Source: Pelecanus crispus
Taxonomy: Eukaryota > Chordata > Aves > Pelecaniformes > Pelecanidae
Direction of reading: 5' to 3'
NCBI RefSeq assembly: GCF_030463565.1
Contig: NC_134662.1
Coordinates: 5,309,001 to 5,373,000, forward strand
DNA: 64,000 nt
The notes under the pieces were generated by a model. The model was not told the origin of the DNA. It saw only the letters and a list, made by a program, of their open reading frames with translations, and searched no databases. Numbering within the stretch: the stretch's first letter is position 1; each line of letters begins with the position of its first letter. A program made the position numbers and the translations under genes. This document shows positions 42,401 to 52,043 of the stretch, one piece after another.

Positions 42401-45400
42401 CCTTGCAGAATTTGAGTAAACAAAGTACTACTAATAAATAATAAGTAGTAAAATTTAATACACAGTCACTTTGTGTTTAAAAACACTTTGCTATTTCTGG
42501 TGAACAAAGGTTTACTGTTTAAAACTTAACAGTCACAACTGAGTAGCAAGTAAAAACAGGATACAGCACAACTAGAGACTTAAAATAGTGACTATTCTTC
42601 AGAGTTCTGCTCTATCACCGGGCAGAGAGCCAAGCTAAGCTACAATATGAACCAAACCTGATTTGCACTGCTTTTAAAAACAAACCGGATCCCGTGGCAG
42701 TTCTGCAAATGCCACCCTTCTTTTCCAAAAGGGTTTCAAAAAGAGAAAGGCGTGTATGTTGCTGATAATTCAATGTAATACATCAGAGAGGACTCATACT
42801 CGAAGCTCATTGATTATTTGATAGCAAAAAGAATTCTTAGCCTCCCTGATATATTTAAATCTAGCGCAACGCTCTCAAAATCTATTTACTTTAATGATCA
42901 TTAGCTAACAATGTACTTTTAAAGAAAATCCTCATTCTGAGCAGGCCAATGTGTCTGTTTGCTGGTTGATGGGCAACACGTCAGAGAACAACAGAGAATG
43001 AGTGTCCAGGCTAAAAAAAAACCATTCCTAAGCCATCCCCATTCCTCCTATTGAAATGTCTCAGAAAAGATGAAATAAAAGCAGAGATGCCCTCATTAAG
43101 CAAGATAAAAATAGCTTTTATGTTCCATTTTTTATTTTTAGCTAAAGAATGAAAATTCAGTTATGTAACCCTACAAGTTTCGTAAATTAGGAGACAAGCA
43201 GGGCATGTTTGCACTCTTCGGAGTTTATGAGCGATCAGGAGAGCGCCTAACTCTGCACCAGTAGTAGCCACGAGCACAGCTGGTTCAGTCAAAAACCTAC
43301 TGGCACAGAACAAACGCGTGATTTAGCTGCCGCCAAGGTTCGCGTTGGTTCACACGCATTTCACGATGACCTTCAGGCCATGATACCAAGGTAACAACTC
43401 ACCAGCCCCCAGCACCACCGTGGCCTTCACAGCATGTTCTTCCCTCCAACACTTCCTCCTGCTGCAGCTCAACCTTAAGCCCTCCTATTACAGCTCAAGA
43501 ACTTGTTCGTAGCTCTTAAGATGAGGCATCAGACAAATTCTCTAGGTATTAAAAATATCTGCCATTACAGTCAAAATTCTTCGAATGCAAAAGGCTCGTA
43601 CAATGTAATCATTTCACCGCACAAGGGAAAAATCTAATTACAATGAGAAGGTCAATAAGACATTTGAATCTGAGTAGGCTGGTGGAAACTTGCGCAATAA
43701 AGATATTATTTTTGCTCTTCTCTCGCTAGCGGAGAAATGCCACAGAGGTGGCGAGGGGGAACAGGGTCTTGTGGAATTGTGAATAAAAGACTGCAACAAG
43801 GACAATCCTTGTCCATTGCATGCGCAGACAGGACAAGGAGAAACCCAGTAACACCACTCCAGTGACTGGTGGCTGCTGAATGGATGCCATGAATACAATC
43901 TACATAAGACTTTGCAAGGAAAGAAAAAGGTGAAAAGTCAGTATATTAAACAATCACTGTCTTCCCTTTTGCTACCGAGGTTGGGTTTTTTTCCCTTAAT
44001 CCAGTTTACGGATGTCAAAACACCACTTAAGGACTCCAGAGCTAGAAAAGATCTTCTGCACCGCTTCACATCGCTACAAGACGCTGCTTCTACAAGAGGT
44101 CCGACGAGGCACCAACGTACAGAAAGGCAGGTCACAAATAACCGATATGCTTTCTGAGCCGAGAACTATCACCATCTGCCTGAAAATACATATATTTCAG
44201 AAAATCAACTCAAATTCCCTCCCTTTGAGACCTCAGCCGTCCAAGGAAAATAATACTAACATAAATAGTAATAGCTGGGTATCAAAATTAATTGAAAATT
44301 CATCTAACAGAGCTACAGTCTTACATTAACGCATCTTACTACTACGCAGTGATTAAGTAACCATACTAAAAAACACGAGCGAGTAGCCCAGCAGGGATAT
44401 CGGAGGATATTTTCCCAGTCGTCAAGTAAAGTGATAGACCAGGCAGACAAGAAAGTAAAATGCCCATTGAGAAAATCTGCCTGTAAAATACAGACTTTTA
44501 GACAAGGATCATGAAGTGCTGCAGAATTATTACTGAAGCCTAAAGCCAGAACGCATCACTTCATTCTCCTCTACTTCATTATTTAAGACGCACTTTTTGT
44601 GGGTGTGTGCTGTTGTTGATTTATTGCAAAGGATTGTTCTGGTACAAGGGGAAGAATTTTCATTTCCCAAGAAGTAATTCGCAAAACAAGACTATTATCA
44701 ACACTCCATTACAACTTTATAATTTATAAAGTACCAATGAGATCATACAAAAACATCCCTGGTTGACAAATATGCACTTTTGCAACGCTTGTTTGGCTCG
44801 ACAAGTACCAGTGGAGATCTTGACAGAAATCTTATTCCTGGATATCACTTACACAGCGCTAAACAAGCTATGCAAACCATTTAAAACAAATCAAAGCAAC
44901 TTTTTCAATTTTAACTCCTACGCACTATCGCATACGCCGATCTTAGCTAATGAGTTAATAAAGACTCACAAGTTTAGCTACCACCTCAAGTTTACGCCAA
45001 AGCCTCTGGGACCACATTTGTTTATCCAAATGCAAGCAGTTTAGACCAAAAGAAGAAAAGGGAAGCAGCACTGAGGTCACAACCGGTTGCTGCCACAAAA
45101 TTAACACTACTGCAAGCTTATGCTCACAAAAACTCTACCAGATTCTGACAGTTTGCTGCTTTTCACCCACTTACTCCAGCCCTGTCAGCTACCACATACC
45201 CTCAACTACACAGCAACAGCTACTCCAGCACATCTATGGAAACACCGGGGTAAAAATCCAGCCATCACAACCAGAAATGTTATTTGAAAAAAGAAAAGCT
45301 TATTTTATTTTTTTTAAGATACAGTATTACATTTGCTGAAAAGTGCCCTGAAGTATACTTGAGTTTCAGATCCTACATTAGGTACAAAAATATCGATGCT

Positions 45401-48400
45401 GGTGTGGAACACACCATTCTAGAGACTGATCGATGCTGTCGGGGAGCCTGACAAAACCGCTATAATGCAGCCCAAGAAAACGCTCCTTTGCAATTAGAGA
45501 TAGATAATAGAAACCAAAGACAAATATTTAGCCTTTAAGACATTTTGTTTAAATCCCTATTGATCGTTTTGGAGAAGATGTCTACTTTTTGCCAAATTAG
45601 CATTTTATTACCACTACAATGAAAGTGTCTAGAAATACTCGATGAATTCTTACAGAACAACTTACACGTCTAGTCAGAGCAGGAAACGGCCAGGGCTGAA
45701 GTTCACTTCAAAGAAATCCCAAACCCTTCGGTTTGATATAACACGGTCAACCCCTGATGCAAGCCACCGCACGGCCATGCCGGAGCTAGTGCTAACACGG
45801 CACTGGGCAGCCGCAGGAGCGAAAGCTTACACGAGCTTAAACGTAGACGATGCTGCTGCCTCAGCGAAGAATCAGGGTCTTGATCTCGATAAGGTACGGT
45901 AAATGCTTCATAACTAAAGTCAATGACATCGATAAATTGATTATAAAACTGAAAACAAATGGTTAGTGCTAGAAGTGGTGGTTTGACGAACGGCAGATTA
46001 AAATAAAAGTCTTTTCCAAATTAGCACAGGTAATCCAAGACAGTTAGAAAAATAAAAATGCAGTTTACATGATAAAAAAAATAAAATAAGAAGTCATCTG
46101 ATTGAGAAACCGAACTACAGTTAAAAATGGTCAGCACCATGTCCTTACACAAACACATTACGGGCTTTCCAGGGCTTAGGCGTTTCCTCCCCTCCTTTTT
46201 TTTGTGTAAAGAACAGCTCTTTTCCGTTTCATCTAACAGGTACTGAACAAAGTTTGCATCTAGGACACATCGCTACTAAAATAATTTTTCAGCACAACAT
46301 GTTCTTGGAAGCTACTTTAAGGAATGATTCTTGTTGTACTGTTTTGTGGTCTAATGCTTTACTTACACAGAGAACGTTCGTTTACCTCTGCCCTTCTACT
46401 GATGCCAGCAGATAATTCAGATTAACACAGCATCAACTCCTCCTGTTGACTGATGTTTTTGCCACATCTGTAACTTCTACAGGAGGTTTGTAGCTTCTGC
46501 ACTCGCAACTAGAACTCAAAGTCATCAAAACTACATACTTCAGTTTGTAAATACAAGACCAAGAAAATCAGTTATCTAGACCTAAAACTTTCCAGGATCT
46601 CAACTACAGGCAGGGCTCACCTCTGCAAGAACGGCTTTGCAGCTCAGTAATTCACTTCGAGGGAAAACCCCAAATCACCCTCAAAGAGATGGAAGAGCTG
46701 ACTGTACATAACCTCAAGAACGTATTCTCTCACTAAATGAGTAGCTTCTCTAAATGCAAATTACTGCAAATGCTCTCCACCGCTGAAGCTAAAGAAAACT
46801 TTGAAACGCAGCACACTGAGCCGAGTTCCACATGTTCATCCTGTGAGCTACAATTAATACACTGAAATACAGTGGTCATACAATTATAATTTCATATAAT
46901 AACAGATCCTTCATAGCTTTGCTACATCATTAAAACAGATGGACTTGGCCACTGCACAGAAAAAGACTTTGAGAGCTCAAGCAAGCAGTTGTAACGCATG
47001 GTAATGATGGAATAATAATAAAAAAAAGTCATCATCTCCTTAAAAAAAAAAAAAAACCAAACCACAACAAAAACCTAACTGGGTTTACCAGAAGAAACAT
47101 TATGCTGCTAACTGAAGTATGCGTCTTCTCCAGCATGGCATATCAGAAGCCGACTCGCGTGTTTACCTTGGACAGCTCAGACGAGTTAAGGAAAGCCGAG
47201 TGTTGCACAAGAACAGAGATTCTTTGTGCCCCTGCGGGTAGCTCACCTCTGCATTTTCACTCTCTGATTTACAATAATTCTTTCAAAGAATTAACACCAC
47301 TGCACCATTATTTCAGTGTGTTCGATGCAGTTACTCGCCCAGCCTGTGTTTGTCAAAAGAACGGCGATGCCCGCAGCCGGTGGTACAGATGCTGCGACGT
47401 GGGGAGCGTGTTTTGGCGGCACAGAAACCAGCTGACTCGGCTCTGTGTCCTGCTTCATCAGAGAAATTAGAGGAAGATCACGGACGAAGCCTAAGCGACC
47501 TATTTCTTGGCCTGGAAATGTGCAAATTCAGGGTCCAAACCCTGTAGCTGGGAAAGTAACGAAGAAAAACACTGCCTAGAGCTTGAAAAATTAACATTTC
47601 TGGTTTGAGAGAAACTCACAATACTAATAACTTGAACAAAACTACTTCCAGATGGAAGCATTAATCTCTGTGCTTGGAGGGCTCAGTCCTGATTTTGATG
47701 CATTTCTTTAATATCTTTCAGATATTCAAAAATACTACTACGGAGTCAGGAATTTCTTTTTTATCAAATTATTTAATAAAAACATGATGAAGACATTAGG
47801 AAACATTGCGACACTGTATCATCATCATTAGTGTTTCTCATTTTTAAAACCACAGATTAGCATTCCTGATTTAACTAAGCTTTTAAATACCGTTTTGCAC
47901 ACTGTCTACATCGAACGATGATCTGTGAATGCACAAAGAGACATTTTAATCTCTTCTGCAGCCAGGAGGAAGAAGCAAATGAGTGACTGTCTCATACGTA
48001 AGTACAAATTTTGTTACAGGGAGGCGTGTGCCTGTGTTTGTGTTTTACACGCGCATGAACACAAACTATGGGGTTTTTACTTGATTTTTCTTTAATTTCA
48101 CTTCAGTCAAATGGCCACCTATGGATAGCTATGCCATTACAAGACATTCTACTTGAAAAAATTAAAGTAAACCAGAATCTTCCTATTAAAAATATTCAGG
48201 TTTAAAATATAAACAACTTTTTTTTCCAAGAACTCAAAAAAGCAACACAGGCACACACAACTTTTGATAACAGCTAAAAACACGCAAGCAAACCCTGTCA
48301 CGGCACCATCATATGGATTGACAAAAGCATTGAATTCTGTACTTGGGAACGCAGAAAATAAGTTTTGTGTCACTGAGGAATACAGGTTATTACTAAAGAT

Positions 48401-51400
48401 CCTCTTTTTGAGAAGTGCTCAAAATTTTGAGTAGTAGCTCACCGAGACACTTTCTGCAAGTTGCCTGCATGGGGGGCTTTGCACGCAGGAAAAGACTGCG
48501 CAAGTAGTGCTGGAATTTTGCAGAATGTTTCCAAACATCACCATTAACCTGTTTTTTCTGCCCTGTTTTTGCTCCAGTAACATCAACCACCAGCACAGCT
48601 CTCCAGGCAGGTGGGGCTGCGTGAAACCAGGGCTGGCAGGTTTTTTGGAGTTAGAGGTATGGGGGGGGGGGGGGGTGTGTCTCTTTTTTAAGGTAAGACT
48701 GCAAGGTCCATAAGAAGGAGCTCAAACACAGCTCCGGCTGAAATCCCTCAAAACTAAGTGACTTTAACAATATATATTAAAAAACCAATCCTGGAAACCC
48801 GAGGACACCTCCAACTGAAAAAGAACCACCTTTAAAATGCAGTTCACAAGCTATGCCCGAATTTTCTTTAAAATCTTACATTCTCTAGTGTTTGAAGAGC
48901 CATACATTGAAGAGTTCAGCACTATCCTGCATGTTAATGTTTTGTTAATTACAATTTTAAAGGGCAGCAACAGCCTTTTTGAGTAAATACCTGCAACGCA
49001 GCAAGCATCGCTGGGCTGTGTTACAACAGAAACTGAGAGTAGGCCCTGGTAAACAACCTGTCCTTAAAACACAGAAATCAGTGCGGTTCTAGAATTTCAT
49101 GCTTCGCATAAAAAAGAAAAAAGGAAAGGAGCAGAACCACAAGCAAAATACAGGAGTCAATGTCACACAGGGGGGGAAAAAAAAACCTCCCCCTCTTCTC
49201 ACCCACTTTGTTATTATGGGACTCGCAGAAATCTCTGGATTATAAACACCAAGGTCCCACTCACAAGACAATTAAGCAGCTTCAGTGCTTCTATCGGCCA
49301 CCCACCTCCACGACTCTTCACAAGGTGTCCCAGAAAAGCTAAAATGCATTCTTGAATTTGCCAGCTGAAAGACAGGACTTTGTCACTCCTGAGAACGGGG
49401 GAACACTTTTGAAACCAAGGCGATTTATTTTTCAAAGGAATTATTTTTTTTCCAACTGAATGCTGAGTGCAATAGAGAAAGGAGGAGTTAATATCATGCT
49501 CTGTTTTGTGCTGGGCAAGAAAGATGTATCATAACTTAAAAATCTCAGATGGCCTGAGCAGCATAAATAGGTGGAAGACTACCAAGTCAGAAAGCAAGCT
49601 CAGAAACAGCATGGGTATGCACAAGACATGGTGGAATAGGAGTTCTCTGCCTCTGCTAGGACCAGTAACTAACAATAAAACAGACAAGATGGTAAACATT
49701 GCAAAAAAGACAATTACTAATAATGAAAAGGCAACAGAAATTTTGGGCTGCTTCCACAAACTGAGTAACGCGTTTTCAAACTGACAGCAAAGTGTCGGTT
49801 GCCAAATGAAAATGAGAGCAAACAGCAAAGTTGTGCTTAACCCCTTTTTGCTTTTATACTGCATTTTAAACACAGATGAAATCATGGAATTTAGAAGAAA
49901 AAGTCTACAAAGGAGACATTTTACTCAGCTATGTGGTCAGTGTTTCCATCACTTCAGTACCCAGAATCCTCAGACAACTTATTCATCTTGGGTCCTTTTC
50001 TCAATACCAGGTTCTTGAAAATAAGATGGGTTTCCATCTGCAAAACCTGGGTTAGGAACACTCAGATTTGGGAGAAACTGAATTAGGATTCTGACTTATC
50101 TTGCAGAAGGTGAATGCCAAACGGAAGAGTTAATTGAAGGACAACCTGTAATTGCAGACTTCAAGAACTCTCTCTCTCGAGAACCCAGCTCTCGCGCGGC
50201 AGCCGAGGTCTGACCACCGCAAGGCAAAACCCCGGGGTACGGAGCTACGCAGGCGTGACAGAGGTGCAAGAAACAAGACGACTCCAGCAACTGCAAACAT
50301 CTCTAAATTGTCCTCGCTCTGCTCTCAACTATAACAGTACCTCTGGCAGCATCCTCTGTGAAACACCAACAAATAGTTTAGCATGAACAAAGCTTCGGCC
50401 TCCCACCTCCCCCAGCAGGTGCTGACAGAAGCAGCACGCCTTGCTTTTACATCTGACCACCAGCAGCACCGATGCAAAACACGTTTACCCTATCCTGACA
50501 CAGAGGAATAAAAGGAAACACCGGCCTGCAAATCCGACCGTATGTTCTCTTGTTCTCATTCCCGCAAAGGTTTAGCCACAAACGAGAGCGTAAATTTTCT
50601 TTAAACAGTTAAAAGAAAAACAAAAATGTTGACACAAGCAGGTGAGAACCATACAGAAAGCTCTGACATCCCTACACCTAAACCAGGAAAGGCATCTGAT
50701 GTTTGGAAAGCGCATTCGTTACTCTGCTGATGGGCTTTGCAGAGACATCAGAAGCCAAGGAGGATTTGGAAGCGCAGCGATTTGCACCTACGACAACTGG
50801 AGCGTAACAGGAACAACATTTGTGACACCAAGTCCGGCAACTCCCGCCGGGTCCTGCAGCCCCCGCAGCAGGGACACCAGGGACACCGGGGCACCGGGCC
50901 TTGCGCCGCCGCTCCGGAAGGAGCCGGGGATGCTGCGCAGGGGCCCGGGGGACACGCTCCTTGGGCAGGCGGGTGCAAGGCTGCGACCCCCCGCCCCAAC
51001 CTGGACCTGGCCCAGGGTGAGGAACCGGGACTCCCCCTCAGACCCGGGTGAAGGAACCGGGACCCCTCCCCTTCAGACCGGGGCCTGTCCCAGGGTGAGA
51101 AACCGGGGCAACCTCCCCCCAAGACTGCAGCGTGTCCTGCGGTGAGGAACCGGGACCCCCCCTCAGACTGGGGCCTGTCCCGGGGTGAGGAGGAACCGGG
51201 ACCCCTCCCCTCAGACCCCAGTGAAGGAACCAGGACCCCCCCCCTCAGTCCGGGGCCTGTCCGGGGTGAGGAACCGGGACCCCCCCCTCAGACCGGGGCC
51301 TGTCCGGGGTGAGGAACCGGGACCCCCCCTCAGAGCCGTCCCAGGGGAGCGGGGATCCCCCCGCCCCAGCCCCGGCACGGAGGAGCCCCCCCCCCACCCC

Positions 51401-52000
51401 CCAGCCGGGCCCGCTCCCGCGCAGACGTGAGGGGACGGGGACGGCCCCGACCCTGCCCCGGCGCAAGGCCACCCCCCCCTTTCCCTCCGACCGGGGCACT
51501 GGTGACTCCCCCCCGCCCCGGCCAGGCCCTGCCCCGGTGCCCCGCGGAGCGCACCTGCCCCCGCCGCCCCGGCCGGCCCCGCCCGGCGGCAGGTGCCGCT
51601 CTCCGGTGGACGCTGCGGGCCCGGTGCCGGGGAAAGGCGGCGGCGGCGGGCGGGGGGGGGGGTGTGAGCGCCGGTGGGGGCGGCGCGCGGCCCCCCGCCC
51701 CGCACCGAGGGCGCCGCCCGCCCCCGCCAGGGGGCGCTGCCCGCCGCCCCGCCCGCCGCGCGCCGCCGCTGCCCCCGGCCCGGGGGGCGCCGCCCCTCCC
51801 CCCCCCCCCGCCTCCGCCGGGGGCGCGCGCGGCGGGCAGCGGCGGGGGCGCGGGCGGCGGCGGCAGCGGCTCACCCGGTGGGCGCGGGTCAGGCTCAGGT
51901 CCTTCATGACCTCCTCGAAGGCCGCCGTCTCCTCCGCCTGCTTCTGGTTGTGCAGCGCGATCTTCTCGCTGAATTTCCGCGGGTTGTTCGAGGCCGCCAT
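9194..52000 (-). CDS. CRTC1: CREB-regulated transcription coactivator 1, complete gene (14 constitutive coding exons)
   Basis: CRTC1 binds the bZIP domain of CREB and recruits transcription machinery in response to cAMP and calcium; it shuttles between cytoplasm and nucleus. Joining the exons listed separately keeps one frame throughout, giving 1860 nt and 619 residues (human, from memory, 634). Residues 1-42 are the CREB-binding region and start [20 protein letters not shown]. The SIK/AMPK sites lie at Ser64 (context YYGGSLPN), Ser151 (RRTNSDSAL) and Ser246 (NTGGSLPD). The C-terminal acidic transactivation region ends TFRMDRL. The start is the ATG at 51998-52000, in a CpG island; the stop is TGA at 9194-9196. 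Paralogues CRTC2 and CRTC3 differ clearly at both ends of the protein. The adjacent KLHL26 supports orthology. The mammalian proline-rich block after residue about 365 is absent and replaced by a short glutamine run. Exon joins come from splice motifs and phase, not from transcripts. Confidence 0.97.
10183..10363 (-). CDS. CRTC1: CRTC1 coding exon 13 (residues 490-549)
   Basis: The acceptor is GTCTTCAG and the donor GTAAGA. It encodes [20 protein letters not shown], then [20 protein letters not shown] and [20 protein letters not shown], plus the first base of Val550. This is the start of the C-terminal transactivation region. Confidence 0.97.
11209..11295 (-). CDS. CRTC1: CRTC1 coding exon 12 (residues 461-489)
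   Basis: The acceptor is TTTTGTTTTCAG and the donor GTGAGC; phase 0. It encodes [20 protein letters not shown] and RQANALSHQ, a conserved CRTC1 C-terminal segment. Exons 11 and 12 are separated by a 5.2-kb intron. Confidence 0.96.
11296..16516 (-). other. CRTC1: CRTC1 intron 11 (5.2 kb, no gene seen)
   Basis: GTAAGG donor and TTTTGTTTTCAG acceptor. Moderately AT-rich, with short poly-A tracts and no recognisable transposon, RNA gene or conserved coding segment. Confidence 0.75.
16517..16618 (-). CDS. CRTC1: CRTC1 coding exon 11 (residues 427-460)
   Basis: The acceptor is GTTCTGTAG and the donor GTAAGG; phase 0 at both ends. It encodes [20 protein letters not shown] and [14 protein letters not shown], which aligns without gaps to CRTC1. 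The ATG-initiated frame on the opposite strand here is a shadow. Confidence 0.95.
16619..18848 (-). other. CRTC1: CRTC1 intron 10 (2.2 kb, no gene seen)
   Basis: GTAAGC donor and GTTCTGTAG acceptor. Unremarkable AT-rich intronic DNA. Confidence 0.75.
18849..19100 (-). CDS. CRTC1: CRTC1 coding exon 10 (residues 343-426, Gln-rich)
   Basis: The acceptor is CTTTTTAAG and the donor GTAAGC; both ends are phase 0. It starts [21 protein letters not shown] five-residue glutamine run (367-371) sits where mammals have a long proline-rich stretch. It ends [10 protein letters not shown], matching CRTC1. The acceptor uses AAG rather than CAG but fits phase and homology. Confidence 0.95.
19670..19806 (-). 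CDS. CRTC1: CRTC1 coding exon 9 (residues 297-342)
   Basis: The acceptor is TTCCTGCAG and the donor GTAGGA. It encodes [20 protein letters not shown] followed by [20 protein letters not shown] and LSPITQ. This is the Ser/Pro/Gln-rich central region, with several SP dipeptides that are potential proline-directed kinase sites. Confidence 0.95.
19807..22573 (-). other. CRTC1: CRTC1 intron 8 (2.8 kb, no gene seen)
   Basis: GTAAGA donor and TTCCTGCAG acceptor. Reading both strands I find no recognisable alternative exon or repeat; the open frames in it are short. Confidence 0.75.
22574..22794 (-). CDS. CRTC1: CRTC1 coding exon 8 (residues 223-296, phosphosite Ser246)
   Basis: The acceptor is CCTTAG and the donor GTAAGA. 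It encodes [20 protein letters not shown], then [20 protein letters not shown] and the Ser/Asn-rich [20 protein letters not shown]. Ser246 sits in the conserved [10 protein letters not shown] motif, the third SIK-type site of the family. It ends in phase 1. Confidence 0.97.
23143..23186 (-). CDS. CRTC1: CRTC1 coding exon 7 (residues 209-222)
   Basis: A 44-nt micro-sized exon with acceptor CTATTTTAG and donor GTAAGT. It encodes [14 protein letters not shown] plus two bases of Asn223. One extra serine relative to the human sequence I recall shifts downstream numbering by one, so human Ser245 corresponds to Ser246 here. Confidence 0.94.
23593..23678 (-). CDS. CRTC1: CRTC1 coding exon 6 (residues 180-208)
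   Basis: The acceptor is TTTTTTTAG and the donor GTAGGA. It encodes the rest of Val180, then [20 protein letters not shown] and KQGWDTKK, ending in phase 0. The match to CRTC1 is nearly colinear. The leucine/valine-rich start resembles the nuclear-export segment described in CRTC family proteins, but I infer that only from position. Confidence 0.95.
24458..24472 (+). promoter_or_regulatory. Candidate CTCF site in CRTC1 intron 5
   Basis: CCAGCAGAGGGCACC is a good match to the CTCF core, standing in otherwise AT-rich intronic sequence. Confidence 0.45.
25011..25105 (-). CDS. CRTC1: CRTC1 coding exon 5 (residues 148-179, SIK site Ser151)
   Basis: The acceptor is CCTTTCAG and the donor GTAAAC. 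The first base completes Arg148, followed by [14 protein letters not shown]. Ser151 has the basic context of the SIK/AMPK phosphorylation site that creates a 14-3-3 docking motif; it falls at exactly the human residue number. The exon ends in phase 1 after QQKR. Confidence 0.96.
26016..26077 (-). CDS. CRTC1: CRTC1 coding exon 4 (residues 128-147 plus two bases of codon 148)
   Basis: It encodes [20 protein letters not shown] and two bases of Arg148. Immediately upstream is CAC, so the intron ends in AC, not AG. The downstream donor is GTTAGT. Any AG acceptor nearby would put this well-conserved peptide out of frame, which fixes the start at 26077. Confidence 0.94.
26078..26876 (-). other. CRTC1: CRTC1 intron 3, predicted U12-type AT-AC intron
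   Basis: The 799-nt intron begins ATATCCTTT directly after the Gln127 codon and ends TGATGGAATCAC directly before the Val128 codon. CCCTTAAC, close to the U12 branch-point consensus TCCTTAAC, lies about a dozen bases upstream of the terminal AC, and there is no long polypyrimidine tract. These are the three hallmarks of minor-spliceosome introns. The other twelve constitutive introns and the cassette exon are GT-AG. The GT nearest the donor (GTTCAT) with the nearest AG would break the frame. Confidence 0.9.
26877..27014 (-). CDS. CRTC1: CRTC1 coding exon 3 (residues 82-127)
   Basis: The acceptor is CTCTCTCAG and the exon starts in phase 0. It encodes [20 protein letters not shown], then the Arg-rich stretch [20 protein letters not shown] and HGRQ; basic residues here fall in the region ascribed to nuclear localisation in CRTCs. 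The exon ends after codon CAA, directly followed by ATATCCTTT, the minor-spliceosome donor consensus, rather than a GT. Confidence 0.95.
29935..29982 (-). CDS. CRTC1: CRTC1 alternative cassette exon (16 residues)
   Basis: A 48-nt segment encoding [16 protein letters not shown] lies inside intron 2. It has a good acceptor (CATTTGCAG) and a donor (GTAAAC), and is phase 0 at both ends, so inclusion adds 16 residues between Gln81 and the following Thr without a frameshift. From memory, the longer human isoform carries a 16-residue insert at this position ending APVSL; the bird sequence ends VPVSL and shares the GxLxEAxxAxPVSL pattern. Inclusion would give 635 residues. Actual use needs RNA evidence. 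Confidence 0.85.
30206..30225. repeat. GT dinucleotide microsatellite
   Basis: Ten uninterrupted TG units in CRTC1 intron 2, followed by an A run. Confidence 0.9.
31367..31437. repeat. AT-rich tandem repeat, three copies of 23-24 bp
   Basis: The unit TAGATATATACAATACAAAA plus TAC starts at 31367, 31391 and 31414, with a few substitutions. It lies in CRTC1 intron 2, about 190 bp from exon 2. Confidence 0.85.
31624..31740 (-). CDS. CRTC1: CRTC1 coding exon 2 (residues 43-81)
   Basis: The acceptor is TTTCTTTCAG and the donor GTGAGT; both ends are phase 0. It encodes [15 protein letters not shown], then the conserved [13 protein letters not shown] block containing Ser64, the position matching the SIK-regulated Ser70 of CRTC2. 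It ends with MDLPFQ. About 20 kb of intron 1 separates it from exon 1. Confidence 0.97.
48661..48675. repeat. 15-base G homopolymer in CRTC1 intron 1
   Basis: Uninterrupted G run followed by GTGT-like sequence (TGTGT). Length uncertain because it is a homopolymer. Confidence 0.85.
51012..51340. repeat. Degenerate 40-48-bp G/C-rich minisatellite in CRTC1 intron 1
   Basis: About eight imperfect copies of a unit reading, on the plus strand, GGTGAGGAACCGGGACC, then CCCCTCAGACC, then GGGGCCTGTCC. Copies begin near 51016, 51050, 51095, 51141, 51184, 51221, 51264 and 51308. Unit length varies through the C runs and a few lost segments. Confidence 0.8.
51724..51739 (+). promoter_or_regulatory. Candidate CTCF site beside exon 1
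   Basis: CCGCCAGGGGGCGCTG fits the CTCF core consensus (CCANNAGGGGGCGC-type) very closely. It lies about 135 bp inside intron 1 from the exon 1 donor. Confidence 0.55.
51875..52000 (-). CDS. CRTC1: CRTC1 coding exon 1 (residues 1-42)
   Basis: This exon encodes the CREB-binding amphipathic region, rich in Lys, Gln and Glu, with the family core [19 protein letters not shown]. It ends in phase 0 after codon CGG, followed by donor GTGAGC. Forty-two residues is also the length of human exon 1, the part retained in CRTC1-MAML2 tumour fusions. The frame stays open far into intron 1 only because the sequence is extremely GC-rich. Confidence 0.96.
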
Positions 52001-52043
52001 CTTCCCCCGTCCGCATCCCCCTCCCCGCGCCGGAGGGGGCGAG

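Larger units (their letters stand above)
31741..51874 (-). other. CRTC1: CRTC1 intron 1 (about 20 kb)
   Basis: GTGAGC donor and TTTCTTTCAG acceptor. The exon-1-proximal part, about 50.8-51.9 kb, is CpG island and minisatellite. The rest is AT-rich with poly-A/T tracts and a 15-base G run at 48661. Open frames here are short, show no protein similarity I recognise, and are not supported as genes. Confidence 0.85.

Noticed and set aside
45642-45902. An 86-codon plus-strand frame in intron 1
   Set aside because: No domain or family resemblance, an unsupported start and no splice context; treated as chance.
49529-49885. A 118-residue hydrophobic frame on the minus strand in CRTC1 intron 1
   Set aside because: The hydrophobic look comes from A-rich plus-strand DNA read as Phe/Leu/Val codons in reverse. 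There is no recognisable family, signal or flanking gene structure.
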